Assembly: GCA_022447275.1 (NCBI GenBank)
Contig: JAKVBK010000002.1
Coordinates: forward strand, 1-64,000
Source: Oceanicola sp.
Lineage (GTDB): Bacteria > Pseudomonadota > Alphaproteobacteria > Rhodobacterales > Rhodobacteraceae
Length of the DNA stretch: 64,000 nucleotides
Reading direction: 5' to 3'
The notes under the pieces are model-generated. The model saw only the letters and a program-made list of their open reading frames with translations, made no database searches and was not told the DNA's origin. Both the position numbers and the translations under genes were made by a program. Positions 52,610-61,207 of this stretch are shown piece after piece (the first letter of the stretch is position 1; each line of letters begins with the position of its first letter).

Positions 52610-53608
52610 ATGAAAACGCTAATCTGTAGAAAGCCGGGCGAGTTGACGCTTGAGGAGACAGAGTTTGACGCTGTTCCAGACGGCTGGGTGCCCCTTGACA
52701 CCGCGCGTGTTGGGATTTGTGGGACGGACTATCATATTTTCGCAGGAAACCAGCCCTTTCTAGAATACCCAAGGGTTATGGGCCATGAAGTCTCCGCGCG
52801 CGTGTCGTCAGACTACAAAGGGTCCGCTTTCACGCCTGGTGAACTTGTCATTTTGAACCCGTATCTTGCCTGCGGTACGTGCCACGCCTGTCGGATGGGC
52901 AAGCCCAATTGCTGCGAGAATATTCGTGTCTTTGGCGTGCACCGAGACGGCGCCATGGCCGAAAAATTCGCAGCACCGCCTGAAAACCTCATTCGAGCTG
53001 ACGGGCTCAGCGCCGACCAAGCCGCTATGGTCGAATTCCTCGCCATTGGTCGGCACGCTGTCGTCCGCGCGGGCGTGACAAAAGGAGCTAGATCGCTGGT
53101 GATCGGCGGCGGTCCGATTGGTCTGGCCTGCGGCCTCTTCGCCCGTTTGGAGGGCGGCGAGGTCACTATTTTAGATCGCTCGAAAGCAAAGTGCGAAACC
53201 TTGTCCGAGACCTTTGGCTTCAACACGATCTCGCCTGATGATGCCTGGCATCTCAAGACCCAAGAACTGTCCAACACATTCGTGTTTGACGCCACGGGCA
53301 GCATTCACGCCATGAATAACGGTCTGCGGTTTGTCGCCCATGGCGGTAGCTACGTTCTGGTGAGCGTCGTGAAAGGTGACCTCGTCTTCGAGGCCCCCGA
53401 ATTCCACAAGCGTGAAACCAACTTGTTGAGCAGCCGCAATGCGCTTGCCGACGACTTTGAGTTCGTTGTCGCGGCGATCAAATCTGGTGCCATCGATACT
53501 GATAGCCTTCACACGCACAGAACGACATTTGATACGGCGGCTGAGAATATCTCGGCGTGGTCCGATGCGCGCGACGATGTGATCAAAGCCATTCTTGAGG
53601 TGGCATAG
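52610..53608 (+). CDS. zinc-type alcohol dehydrogenase, LgoD (L-galactonate 5-dehydrogenase)-like
   Basis: A 332-residue medium-chain dehydrogenase. Catalytic zinc ligands: Cys in GICGTDYHIFAG, His-Glu in VMGHEVSA, with structural zinc cysteines in CGTCHACRMGKPNCCEN. NAD-binding GGGPIGLACGLFARLEGGEV. Its neighbours (tagaturonate reductase-like, altronate dehydratase, KDG kinase) fit E. coli LgoD/YjjN, which oxidises L-galactonate to D-tagaturonate. Related enzymes act on L-gulonate or other sugar acids, so the substrate is inference. 11 bp after dctM. Confidence 0.85.
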   Translation: MKTLICRKPGELTLEETEFDAVPDGWVPLDTARVGICGTDYHIFAGNQPFLEYPRVMGHEVSARVSSDYKGSAFTPGELVILNPYLACGTCHACRMGKPNCCENIRVFGVHRDGAMAEKFAAPPENLIRADGLSADQAAMVEFLAIGRHAVVRAGVTKGARSLVIGGGPIGLACGLFARLEGGEVTILDRSKAKCETLSETFGFNTISPDDAWHLKTQELSNTFVFDATGSIHAMNNGLRFVAHGGSYVLVSVVKGDLVFEAPEFHKRETNLLSSRNALADDFEFVVAAIKSGAIDTDSLHTHRTTFDTAAENISAWSDARDDVIKAILEVA

Positions 53609-53611
53609 GCA

Positions 53612-54706
53612 ATGGCCAAGCCCCTCAAAACAGACGTTCTGCAGTTTGGCACCAGCCGGTTTCTGCAAGCCCATGCAGACTTGTTTTTTTCGCAAGCCAC
53701 AGAGCCCTTGACCGTGACCGTCGTGCAGACTTCGGGCGATGCGTCGCGCGCCAAGCGTCTCAAGGCGCTGGCTGTGCCCGAAGGATTTCCGGTGATTGTG
53801 CGTGGCATCCGCGACCAAGTTGAAATTGATGAAACACACACCGTAAGCTGTGTGAAGCAGGCCTTCTCAACGGCAACGGATTGGGATGCGGTCTGCGAGG
53901 TTGCCAAGACGGCGCGTTTCATCGTGTCAAACACTTCGGAAAAAGGATTCAGCCCCAAGCCAGAGGACACCGATCCCGATCGCCTATTGTCTGCAAGTTT
54001 TCCGGCAAAACTGGCTCATATTCTGGCAGCTCGATTTCAAGCGGCATGTCCCCCTCCGGTGCTTCTTCCGACAGAACTGATCGCAAAGAACGGAGATACG
54101 CTGAAGGGCCGCGTCATCGATATAGCGAAAGACGTGCTGCCTCTGCCGGGCTTCCAGGATTGGCTCGTTCAGATGCCCGCGGCAAATTCCATCGTTGATC
54201 GGATCGTATCTGAAGCTTTGCAGCCTGCGGGTGCTGTTGCCGAGCCCTACGCGCTTTGGGCCATCCAAAAAACAGAAGGTATCTCGGCACCTTGCGAGCA
54301 TCCGGCTATCCAGGTCTTCGCTTCGTTGGCCCAGCCTGAGCGGCTGAAGCTTCATATCTTGAACCTTGGCCACACACTTTTGGCGGATTGGTGGTTTGAT
54401 GCGGGTGAGCCTGACGGAAAAACGGTTCTCGATTGTATGCGTGGCCCCGAGAGGGAGGCGCTTGAAAAGGTCTACGACACGGAAGTAATCCCTCTATTTG
54501 CAAACCGAGGCCTAGAGACCGAGGCGCGCCTCTATGCGCAATCGACGCTGGAACGGTTTGCCAATCCTTTTCTGGATCACAAACTGTCAGATATCGCCGC
54601 CAACCATAACGAAAAGATCGCGCGCCGGGTCGGGGATCTTTTGTCCTGGTCAGGAGCGATTGTGGGATCAGCGCCCTCCCTAGAAGGCCTTGTGAGCCGC
54701 ATATGA
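53612..54706 (+). CDS. mannitol dehydrogenase family protein, tagaturonate reductase (UxaB)-like
   Basis: A 364-residue NAD-dependent oxidoreductase of the long-chain polyol type. The N-terminus VLQFGTSRFLQAHADLFFSQ and the C-terminal half with PTELIAKNGDTLKGRVIDIA and ILNLGHTLLADWWF are the family's dinucleotide and substrate regions. It is shorter than classical UxaB (about 480 residues), but the closely spaced uxaA and kdgK genes support reduction of tagaturonate to altronate; fructuronate is an alternative. 3 bp after the dehydrogenase gene and 4-base overlap with uxaA. Confidence 0.83.
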   Translation: MAKPLKTDVLQFGTSRFLQAHADLFFSQATEPLTVTVVQTSGDASRAKRLKALAVPEGFPVIVRGIRDQVEIDETHTVSCVKQAFSTATDWDAVCEVAKTARFIVSNTSEKGFSPKPEDTDPDRLLSASFPAKLAHILAARFQAACPPPVLLPTELIAKNGDTLKGRVIDIAKDVLPLPGFQDWLVQMPAANSIVDRIVSEALQPAGAVAEPYALWAIQKTEGISAPCEHPAIQVFASLAQPERLKLHILNLGHTLLADWWFDAGEPDGKTVLDCMRGPEREALEKVYDTEVIPLFANRGLETEARLYAQSTLERFANPFLDHKLSDIAANHNEKIARRVGDLLSWSGAIVGSAPSLEGLVSRI

Positions 54707-56208
54707 ATTGCTCCCAATCCATTCTGCGGCTTCATCCCAATGACAATGTCGCTGTTGCCTTGGCGCCATTGCATGCGGGGGCTGACTTAGGCGGATACGC
54801 CGTGGGTTCGGATGTTCCTGCTGGCCATAAGGTTGCGTGCAACGCCTTGGAAATAGGCGTTCCGGTTGTGAAATTCGGACAGTTGATCGGCCGGGCGACA
54901 CAGCGCATTCACCCAGGTGAGCATGTGCACGCGCACAATCTTTCCTTTGAAACCGGAGATAAATTTGCGCCTGTCGATGACAGGAAAGCTCTGGCATTAC
55001 CCGAACCTACACGAACCGTATTTCGGGGATACGTGCGACCGGACGGGCGTGTTGGCACGCGAAACTTTGTTGGTATTCTGGCCTCGGTCAACTGTTCTGC
55101 CTCTGTGTGCCACGCCATAGCGGCACGCGCGAATGCCGAGCTTTTGCCAGGCCTTCAAAACATCGACGGGTTCGTGCCCTTGGTCCACGATCATGGATGT
55201 GGGATGCAAAGCAGCGGCGAAGGGTTCGAGGCTCTGTTGCGCGTGCTCAAAGGCTACCGGGACCATCCAAATTTTGGCGGCGTTCTGATCGTCGGCCTTG
55301 GCTGCGAGGTCAACCAGGTCACGCTCTATAAGCCGACCAATTGGCGCGACGCGCGCATTTCTACTTTGAACATCCAAGAAACCAGCGGTTCAGCATCCGC
55401 CGTTGCGGTGGCCTTGGAAAAACTCTCCCTGATTTCCAAGGCCGCCAATGAGGATATGCGAACCGAATGCCCGGTCTCGAAACTGACGCTTGGCATGCAA
55501 TGCGGTGGGTCCGACGCGCTTTCTGGAATCACGGCAAATCCGGCGCTTGGCGTGGCCTCCGACATATTGGTCGGCAACGGCGGCACGTCCATCCTGTCCG
55601 AGACACCGGAGATTTTTGGCGCACAGCATCTTTTGATCCATCGGTCGAACGCGATGACCGGCAGGAAAATTGAAGGTTTTCTGCACTGGTGGAAAAACTA
55701 TGCCGCCAAAAACGGTGCGACGCTCGACAACAATCCATCGCCAGGGAACAAGCGTGGCGGGCTCACGACCATCTTAGAAAAATCACTCGGTGCGGTCGCA
55801 AAGGCGGGGCAATCGCCGCTCACCAACGCCTATGCATATGCTGAGCGGATTGACACATCAGGCCTCGTTTACATGGACAGTCCTGGCTACGATCCGGTCG
55901 CTGCCACGGGACAAGTGGCGGCTGGCGCCAACTTGATTGCGTTTACCACAGGGCGAGGGTCTTGCTTTGGCGCCAAACCCGCTCCGTCGTTGAAAATCGC
56001 CTCAAATGGCGGGCTTGCGCAATCCATGCCCGAAGAAATCGATGTGGATGCGGGCCCAATTGCCACCGGGGCTGTGAGCATCGCGTCCAAAGGCCTTGAG
56101 ATATTCGAGCGGCTTATTGATCTGGCAAATGGCGAGAAGAGCAAATCTGAGATGTTCGGATACGGCGACCTTGAATTTGTTCCCTGGAAAATCGGAGCGA
56201 CCCTTTGA
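54703..56208 (+). CDS. uxaA: altronate dehydratase
   Basis: A 501-residue dehydratase that converts D-altronate to 2-keto-3-deoxygluconate. The N-terminal SAF domain (LGGYAVGSDVPAGHKVACNA) and the catalytic domain (VRPDGRVGTRNFVGILASVN, HDHGCGMQSSGEGFEALLRV, LGMQCGGSDALSGITANPAL) are fused in one chain, as in classical UxaA. Cys residues in DHGCGM and MQCGG are candidate metal or Fe-S ligands. ATG overlaps the previous stop by 4 bases. Confidence 0.95.
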   Translation: MNCSQSILRLHPNDNVAVALAPLHAGADLGGYAVGSDVPAGHKVACNALEIGVPVVKFGQLIGRATQRIHPGEHVHAHNLSFETGDKFAPVDDRKALALPEPTRTVFRGYVRPDGRVGTRNFVGILASVNCSASVCHAIAARANAELLPGLQNIDGFVPLVHDHGCGMQSSGEGFEALLRVLKGYRDHPNFGGVLIVGLGCEVNQVTLYKPTNWRDARISTLNIQETSGSASAVAVALEKLSLISKAANEDMRTECPVSKLTLGMQCGGSDALSGITANPALGVASDILVGNGGTSILSETPEIFGAQHLLIHRSNAMTGRKIEGFLHWWKNYAAKNGATLDNNPSPGNKRGGLTTILEKSLGAVAKAGQSPLTNAYAYAERIDTSGLVYMDSPGYDPVAATGQVAAGANLIAFTTGRGSCFGAKPAPSLKIASNGGLAQSMPEEIDVDAGPIATGAVSIASKGLEIFERLIDLANGEKSKSEMFGYGDLEFVPWKIGATL

Positions 56209-57068
56209 CCGATCTGCTGTGTTTTGGAGAGCCGCTGGTTGAGTTTAACCAACGGCCGGATGGAACCTTTGTCAGCGGCTGCGGCGGGGATATTTCGAAC
56301 TGTGCCGTCGCGGCCAAGAGGTCTGGCATCAGCGCCGGTATCATGGCCGCGATAGGCGACGACTTGTTCGGCGACCAACTGATGGCGTTCTGGGCGCGGG
56401 AAGATGTGAGCTACCAAGGCGTCGTCCGCGTTCCAAATGATCTGACAGGCGTGTACTTCGTCACACACGGCGCTCACGGGCATGCGTTCACCTACCGACG
56501 CGCCGGATCGGCGGCCAGCAAAGTGTCTATGGGCTTGTTCGATCGTTCGGCGTTTCGCGACGCCAAGTGCTTCCACTTCTCTGCCATTTCGCAAGCCATT
56601 TCAGGTGAAGCGATGAGAGCCACATTCGACCTGTGCACCGCAGCAAAGGAAAACGGGCTTTTGGTGTCCTACGACACTAATTTCCGCCCGCAACTCTGGT
56701 CATTGGAAGAGGCAACCGATGCCATGCGGAGAACCGTTCCGCTCTGCGATATCGTCCTGCCCGGATTGGATGATGCCATGCTGCTGACCGGGCAAAATTC
56801 GAAAGATGCCATCGCAGATTACTTCCTCGATCTCGGCGCAAAAGTCGTGGCCCTCACTCTTGGGGCGCATGGCGCATTTATCGCAACGCCAACACAACGT
56901 TGTGCAATCCCAGGGCGCAAGACGTCTGCTGTAGATGCCACCGGCGCCGGAGACGCGTTCGACGGGGCCTTCCTCGCCGCGTTTCTATCGCACGGGGATC
57001 CTTTCGAAGCCGGAAGAGCCGCAAATCTTTATGCCGCGAATTCTGTCGCGTCATTTGGTGCAACATAG
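56205..57068 (+). CDS. PfkB-family sugar kinase, 2-keto-3-deoxygluconate kinase-like
   Basis: A 287-residue kinase. TTG start at 56205 overlaps the uxaA stop by 4 bases. It has the N-terminal LLCFGEPLVEFNQRPDGTFV, GGDISNCAVAAKRSGISAG, and the ATP/catalytic signature DATGAGDAFDGAFLAAFL near residue 243 with the catalytic Asp. It would phosphorylate KDG to KDPG, which an aldolase elsewhere would split into pyruvate and glyceraldehyde 3-phosphate. Last gene of the operon. Confidence 0.88.
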   Translation: MTDLLCFGEPLVEFNQRPDGTFVSGCGGDISNCAVAAKRSGISAGIMAAIGDDLFGDQLMAFWAREDVSYQGVVRVPNDLTGVYFVTHGAHGHAFTYRRAGSAASKVSMGLFDRSAFRDAKCFHFSAISQAISGEAMRATFDLCTAAKENGLLVSYDTNFRPQLWSLEEATDAMRRTVPLCDIVLPGLDDAMLLTGQNSKDAIADYFLDLGAKVVALTLGAHGAFIATPTQRCAIPGRKTSAVDATGAGDAFDGAFLAAFLSHGDPFEAGRAANLYAANSVASFGAT

Positions 57069-57183
57069 GCTTTGGTCGACAAAGACTACAGGGGGTAGGG
57101 TCCGGCTGGGAGCGGTCTGAAGTGATCCCAGAAAACTGGACATTTGGTTCAGATATATCCCAAACCTTCGGAGGGATACGGAG

Positions 57184-57295
57184 ATGGCGAAACGCCGGAA
57201 GTTTACAGATCAGTTTAAAGCCAAGGTCGCATTGGAAGCGCTTCGTGGAGATAAGACGGTGCAGTAAATCGCGGCGGAGCGCCAATCCTTCGACA
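57184..57295 (+). pseudogene. IS3-family transposase orfA remnant
   Basis: Starts MAKRRKFTDQFKAKVALEAL and continues RGDKTVQ, the N-terminus of IS3/IS911-type OrfA. A TAA at 57265-57267 replaces the usual Glu codon; after it IAAERQ continues in frame before similarity ends. The upstream TGATCCCAGAAAACTGGACA (about 57122) looks like an IS end. The rest of orfA and all of orfB are gone. It supports past mobility of the neighbouring operon. Confidence 0.85.
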
Positions 57296-57362
57296 GTTCG
57301 CAAATTGACACTAGATCGCATCGCATACTGCTTTGGTGGCATAAAGCCTTAAGTTAATGGCT

Positions 57363-57379
57363 GGGCAGCGCCCCTTGCC
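57363..57379 (+). repeat. 17-bp direct repeat, right copy (island boundary)
   Basis: GGGCAGCGCCCCTTGCC, identical to the end of repeat copy C at 48143-48159. Here only this hairpin part of the element is present. Confidence 0.7.
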
Positions 57380-57478
57380 GCCTTTGTGAGACCTGACGCG
57401 TGGCCTGTGGGTGCCACTCGGGCATTGGCCTGTCCAAACACACTGGAATTGACCGGAGCGGCAGGATAGGTCTCCGCC

Positions 57479-58087
57479 ATGCTTGATATCACCGCCTCCT
57501 TGCCGCTCGTCCTTGTTGCCGCCGTTTTGGGCTATCTTCTGGGCGCCGTTCCCTTTGGCCTCGTTTGGGCGCGTGTTTTTAACCTTGGGGATTTGCGGCA
57601 GATCGGCTCTGGCAATATCGGTGCCACAAACGTGCTGCGCACCGGCAGCAAGACGGCTGCCTTTCTGACGCTCATCTGCGACGCGGGCAAAGCTGGGGCC
57701 GCTGTTCTGTTGGGCAGCGCTCTGCTGGGTCCGGCAGAAGGCCAGATTGCTGGTTTCGCAGCCTTTCTGGGGCATTGTTTCCCCATCTATCTGGGCTTCA
57801 AGGGCGGAAAGGGTGTGGCCACCTATCTGGGCACGCTGATTGCCGTTGCGTGGCCCGTGGGCTTGGCGTGCTGTGCCACATGGCTCGTCACCGCCGCCCT
57901 CTTCCGGATTTCGTCGCTTGCTGCGCTGGTGGCTTCGGCCAGTGGTGTGCTTTGGGCGCTGGTTTTGGGCCACGGGTCGGCGGCGCTTCTGGCTGGGCTG
58001 CTGGCCGGACTGGTCTGGATCCGCCACGCCGCCAATATCTCCCGGCTGCTGCAAGGCACTGAGCCGCGCATCGGCAAAAAGGCGTGA
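57479..58087 (+). CDS. plsY: acyl-phosphate:glycerol-3-phosphate acyltransferase
   Basis: A 202-residue inner-membrane enzyme that makes lysophosphatidic acid in phospholipid synthesis. It has the three PlsY motifs: GSGNIGATNVLR (about 42-53), GHCFPIYLGFKGGKGVATYLG near residue 97 (shown minus its final residue in the family), and a C-terminal IRHAANISRLLQGTEPRIG. About five transmembrane segments. The next gene overlaps its stop by 4 bases. Confidence 0.95.
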   Translation: MLDITASLPLVLVAAVLGYLLGAVPFGLVWARVFNLGDLRQIGSGNIGATNVLRTGSKTAAFLTLICDAGKAGAAVLLGSALLGPAEGQIAGFAAFLGHCFPIYLGFKGGKGVATYLGTLIAVAWPVGLACCATWLVTAALFRISSLAALVASASGVLWALVLGHGSAALLAGLLAGLVWIRHAANISRLLQGTEPRIGKKA

Positions 58088-58380
58088 GCCGCGCAGACCC
58101 GCTGGAAGATGCGCCCCCTGCCGATGTTCCTATGCGCCTCGCCGCGCTGCCCCTCGGCAGTTTTACTGCCTCTGTGCAGGGCACGCGCTGGCTTTTGACA
58201 CGCAGTTGCCAGGCCCAAGGCCGCGTTCAAAAGCTGGTAGGGCACGCGCTCGACGGCTCAGATCGGATCAGCTTCAACCTGTACCAGACGGCACAGGGCT
58301 GGCGCCTGCGCCCCTGCGAAATGCCCGCCGCAAAGGTGATCGGCATCCTGCGGGCACTTTCCCCTTTGGACGATCAGTAG
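58084..58380 (+). CDS. conserved-looking hypothetical protein, 98 residues
   Basis: GTG start at 58084 overlaps the plsY stop (GTGA), which supports real translation. It has no signal peptide, helix or known motif. The centre FTASVQGTRWLLTRSCQAQG, then KLVGHALDGSDRISFNLYQT and GWRLRPCEMPAAKVIGIL suggest a compact alpha/beta protein. The stop overlaps the convergent gshA stop by 7 bases. Not recognised. Confidence 0.6.
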   Translation: MSRADPLEDAPPADVPMRLAALPLGSFTASVQGTRWLLTRSCQAQGRVQKLVGHALDGSDRISFNLYQTAQGWRLRPCEMPAAKVIGILRALSPLDDQ

Positions 58381-59744
58381 CTGTAAGCTGCGTAGATCCT
58401 GGACAGATCTCCGCCCCAGTCACCGTGATAATCGTCCAGCAACTCGTCTGCCGGTGTTTTGCCGGTTTCCAGAGTTTCCTTCAGGGCATTGAGGAAATGC
58501 GTCTCGTCCGGAAGCAGCCCGCCTGCACCAGGCCGAGCGCGCGCTTTCAGCCCAGCCTCGGCGATGGCAACCGCTTCGCGGGCCAGATCGCCCAGGCCGA
58601 CGCCATTGGCAGCACCCGCAAGCCCATCGACAGAGGCCGCGACCCGCAGCCCCTCACGGGTTTCCGTGTCGAGGCCCTTGACCAAATCCCAAGCCGCATC
58701 CAACGCGCCCTGGTCATAGGTCAAGCCCACCCAGAACGCCGGCAGCGCGCACAGCCGCCGCCACGGGCCCCCATCCGCGCCGCGCATCTCGATGAATTTC
58801 TTGAGCCGCGCTTCTGGGAAAATCGTTGTCAGATGATCTGCCCAATCGCTGAGGGTCGGGGTCTCACCGGGCAGCGCGGGCAGCTTGCCCTCAAGGAAAT
58901 CCCGGAATGACTGTCCCAGCGCATCGATATAGACGCCGTCGCGATAGACAAAATACATCGGCACATCGAGCGCATAATCTACCCAAGCCTCAAAGCCGAA
59001 CCCCTCTTCGAAAACAAAGGGCAACATGCCGGTGCGCGCATCATCCAGTGATCGCCAAACCCGCGAACGCCAGGATTTATGGCCGTTGGGCTTGCCCTCA
59101 AAGAAGGGAGAGTTGGCAAACAGGGCAGTGGCCACAGGCTGCAGAGCCAAGGCCACGCGGAGTTTCTGCACCATGTCCGCTTCTGATGAGAAATCCAGAT
59201 TCACCTGCACCGTGCATGTCCGATACATCATCTGCGTGCCGTGGGTGCCAACCCGGCCCATATAGTCAGTCATCAGCCTGTAGCGGCCCTTGGGCATCTG
59301 GGGCATGTCGTCATGGGACCACTCCGGCGCGGCGCCCAACCCGATGAAGCCCACACCGATCTCGTCTGCGATATCTTTCACTTCGCGCAGATGCTGGTTC
59401 ACCTCGTCACAGGTCTGGTGAATGGTTTCCAGCGGCGCGCCTGAAAGCTCCAGCTGGCCGCCCGGTTCCAGGCTGACATTGGCCCCGTCCTTGATCAGGC
59501 CGATCAGCTTGCCCGCCTCTTCTACAGGGGCCCAGCCATACCTGTCGCGCAGCCCACTCAACACCGCCTCTATGGAGCGTTCGCCCGCATAGGGCAGGGG
59601 GCGGTGCGTGTCTTTGCAATAGCCGAACTTCTCGTGCTCGGTGCCGATGCGCCACGCGTCTTTGGGCTTGCAGCCACTGGACAGATACTCGACCAGCTGC
59701 GCGCGATCTTCGATGGGGCCGCCACCGGATTGAGGGATGGACAT
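58374..59744 (-). CDS. gshA: glutamate-cysteine ligase
   Basis: A 456-residue enzyme of the plant/alphaproteobacterial GshA class, which makes gamma-glutamylcysteine, the first step of glutathione synthesis. Motifs: WRIGTEHEKFGYCKDTHRPL, IKDGANVSLEPGGQLELSGA and TCTVQVNLDFSSEADM, all part of the ATP/substrate site. Plant-type enzymes are redox-regulated by disulfides. Normal length. gor, which recycles glutathione, is at 32.6-34.0 kb. Confidence 0.96.
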   Translation of the reverse strand: MSIPQSGGGPIEDRAQLVEYLSSGCKPKDAWRIGTEHEKFGYCKDTHRPLPYAGERSIEAVLSGLRDRYGWAPVEEAGKLIGLIKDGANVSLEPGGQLELSGAPLETIHQTCDEVNQHLREVKDIADEIGVGFIGLGAAPEWSHDDMPQMPKGRYRLMTDYMGRVGTHGTQMMYRTCTVQVNLDFSSEADMVQKLRVALALQPVATALFANSPFFEGKPNGHKSWRSRVWRSLDDARTGMLPFVFEEGFGFEAWVDYALDVPMYFVYRDGVYIDALGQSFRDFLEGKLPALPGETPTLSDWADHLTTIFPEARLKKFIEMRGADGGPWRRLCALPAFWVGLTYDQGALDAAWDLVKGLDTETREGLRVAASVDGLAGAANGVGLGDLAREAVAIAEAGLKARARPGAGGLLPDETHFLNALKETLETGKTPADELLDDYHGDWGGDLSRIYAAYSY

Positions 59745-59802
59745 GTCAGACGCTCCGCATAGGCATTAACGGTTCAGGGGATGGCGTGTCACGGCGCGGC
59801 TG

Positions 59803-60336
59803 TCAATCCGGCGATACACTTGCAGTTGTGTAAGGGGGCCGCACAGCTGCCCTGCGCCAGACCGCAAGCGCAGTATCCCCAGAGTAGGACAGGGCCGTGA
59901 CAAGCGCTGTTTGCGAAGCGCCTGGCAGGCCGGCGAACACATCATAGAGCGCTTCGGCCCCTTCGGCAGATTGCGGAATCAGCAGGGCCTGTCCGTCGTT
60001 CTGGCGCAGACGCCAGCAGCGCCGCGCCCCGGCCACCACCAGCACATCCAGCGCAATCAGATCATCGACGGCGACCACACCGCCCATGACAGGCCCCATG
60101 TAGCTGATGCGGCCCTCGATCACTTCCACGATGCCGGGCGCCTCGCCCTTTGCGTGAAACCGCGCCCGGCGCAGGGCCGTTACAGCCCAGCCGATCCCAA
60201 CGAGCGTCAGCAGCAGCCCGAAGCCTTGCACCACCGGGCCGGGCGACACGGCAAAGCGCAGCCCCACCGCAGCGACCCCGGCCGCGATGAAGGTTTCAAG
60301 ATAGCGCGACAGAAGGGCGGTGACTTCGGGTCTCAT
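59803..60336 (-). CDS. hypothetical membrane protein
   Basis: A 177-residue protein that starts at MRPEVTALLSRYLETFIAAG. Two hydrophobic helices lie within residues 14-50 (AAGVAAVGLRFAVSPG and FGLLLTLVGIGWAVTAL), followed by a soluble domain with VIEGRISYMGPVMGGVVAVD and WRLRQNDGQALLIPQSAEG. No family recognised; a 55-residue upstream extension is not convincing. It lies between rsmE and gshA on the same strand, 58 bp before gshA. Confidence 0.7.
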   Translation of the reverse strand: MRPEVTALLSRYLETFIAAGVAAVGLRFAVSPGPVVQGFGLLLTLVGIGWAVTALRRARFHAKGEAPGIVEVIEGRISYMGPVMGGVVAVDDLIALDVLVVAGARRCWRLRQNDGQALLIPQSAEGAEALYDVFAGLPGASQTALVTALSYSGDTALAVWRRAAVRPPYTTASVSPD

Positions 60337-60470
60337 GGGCAAGAGATGGCAATCGCGTGCGCAAAGGTCCAGACCTGCGGTGACGGATTGTCTGACCAGC
60401 GCGGGCGAATCGGGCCGGATATCGGATGAAGCTGGAAGCGAAACGGGGGCGCGGCGGGGCGGGCGTGCGC

Positions 60471-61196
60471 CTAGTCCCAATCCCCCAGCCGATCCTGCCA
60501 CAGCGTCAGGGCTGCGACTGCCGCGGTGTCTGCCCGCAAGATCCGGGGGCCCAGCCGCACCGCGTGGGCATTGGGCATGTCACGCAGACGGGCGCGCTCG
60601 GCATCGGAAAACCCGCCCTCTGGTCCGATCAGAATCGCCCAGGGGCCGGGAAGATCGGGCAAGGACGGGCCGCGGCTTTCCGGGGCGAGCGCTTCATCGC
60701 AGAACATAAGTTGGCGTTCTGCGGGCCAGCTGTCGAGCAGCGCGCCAAGGCGGCTCAGGGCTGACACTTCGGGCACATAGGTGCCCCCGCATTGCTCGGC
60801 CGCTTCCACAGCGTGGGCTTGCAGCCTGTCCTGGCGAATGCGCTCGGAATTGGTGAAGGCGGTTTGGACGGGCATGATCCTGCGCGCGCCCATCTCGGCG
60901 GCTTTTTCCACAATGAAATCCGTGCGGGCTTTCTTGATCGGGGCAAAGCACAGCCACAGGTCGGGCGGAGTTTGCTGGGGGCGGGTCTGCGTTTCCACCA
61001 AAAGGCTGCCGGCGCGTTTGCCTGCCTGCGCAACGCGGGCCAGCCATTCGCCGTTTATGCCGTCAAATACCCGCAGCGCACTGCCTTCACCCAGCCGCAT
61101 CACGCCAAAAAGGTAATGCGCCTGCTCCTTTGTCAGGAGAACCGTTTGCCCCGCGCCCAGCGGGTGGTCTAAGTAGAGCCGGATCTTTGCAACCAT
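60471..61196 (-). CDS. rsmE: 16S rRNA m3U1498 methyltransferase
   Basis: A 241-residue SPOUT-class enzyme that methylates U1498 of 16S rRNA. N-terminal PUA-like domain (RLYLDHPLGAGQTVLLTKEQ, then AHYLFGVMRLGEGSALRVFD). The SAM-binding trefoil knot is in ILIGPEGGFSDAERARLRD and RLGPRILRADTAAVAALTLW. Start at MVAKIRLYLDHP; divergent from ubiA with only 11 bp between starts. Confidence 0.94.
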   Translation of the reverse strand: MVAKIRLYLDHPLGAGQTVLLTKEQAHYLFGVMRLGEGSALRVFDGINGEWLARVAQAGKRAGSLLVETQTRPQQTPPDLWLCFAPIKKARTDFIVEKAAEMGARRIMPVQTAFTNSERIRQDRLQAHAVEAAEQCGGTYVPEVSALSRLGALLDSWPAERQLMFCDEALAPESRGPSLPDLPGPWAILIGPEGGFSDAERARLRDMPNAHAVRLGPRILRADTAAVAALTLWQDRLGDWD

Positions 61197-61207
61197 GCGG
61201 GCACAGT

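Larger units (their letters stand above)
57069..57478. other. right end of the island and plsY leader, 410 bp
   Basis: Contains an IS3-type remnant (57122-57295), then about 60 bp of unassigned AT-richer DNA, the right copy of the 17-bp repeat (57363-57379) and the plsY upstream region. No intact gene. Confidence 0.7.
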
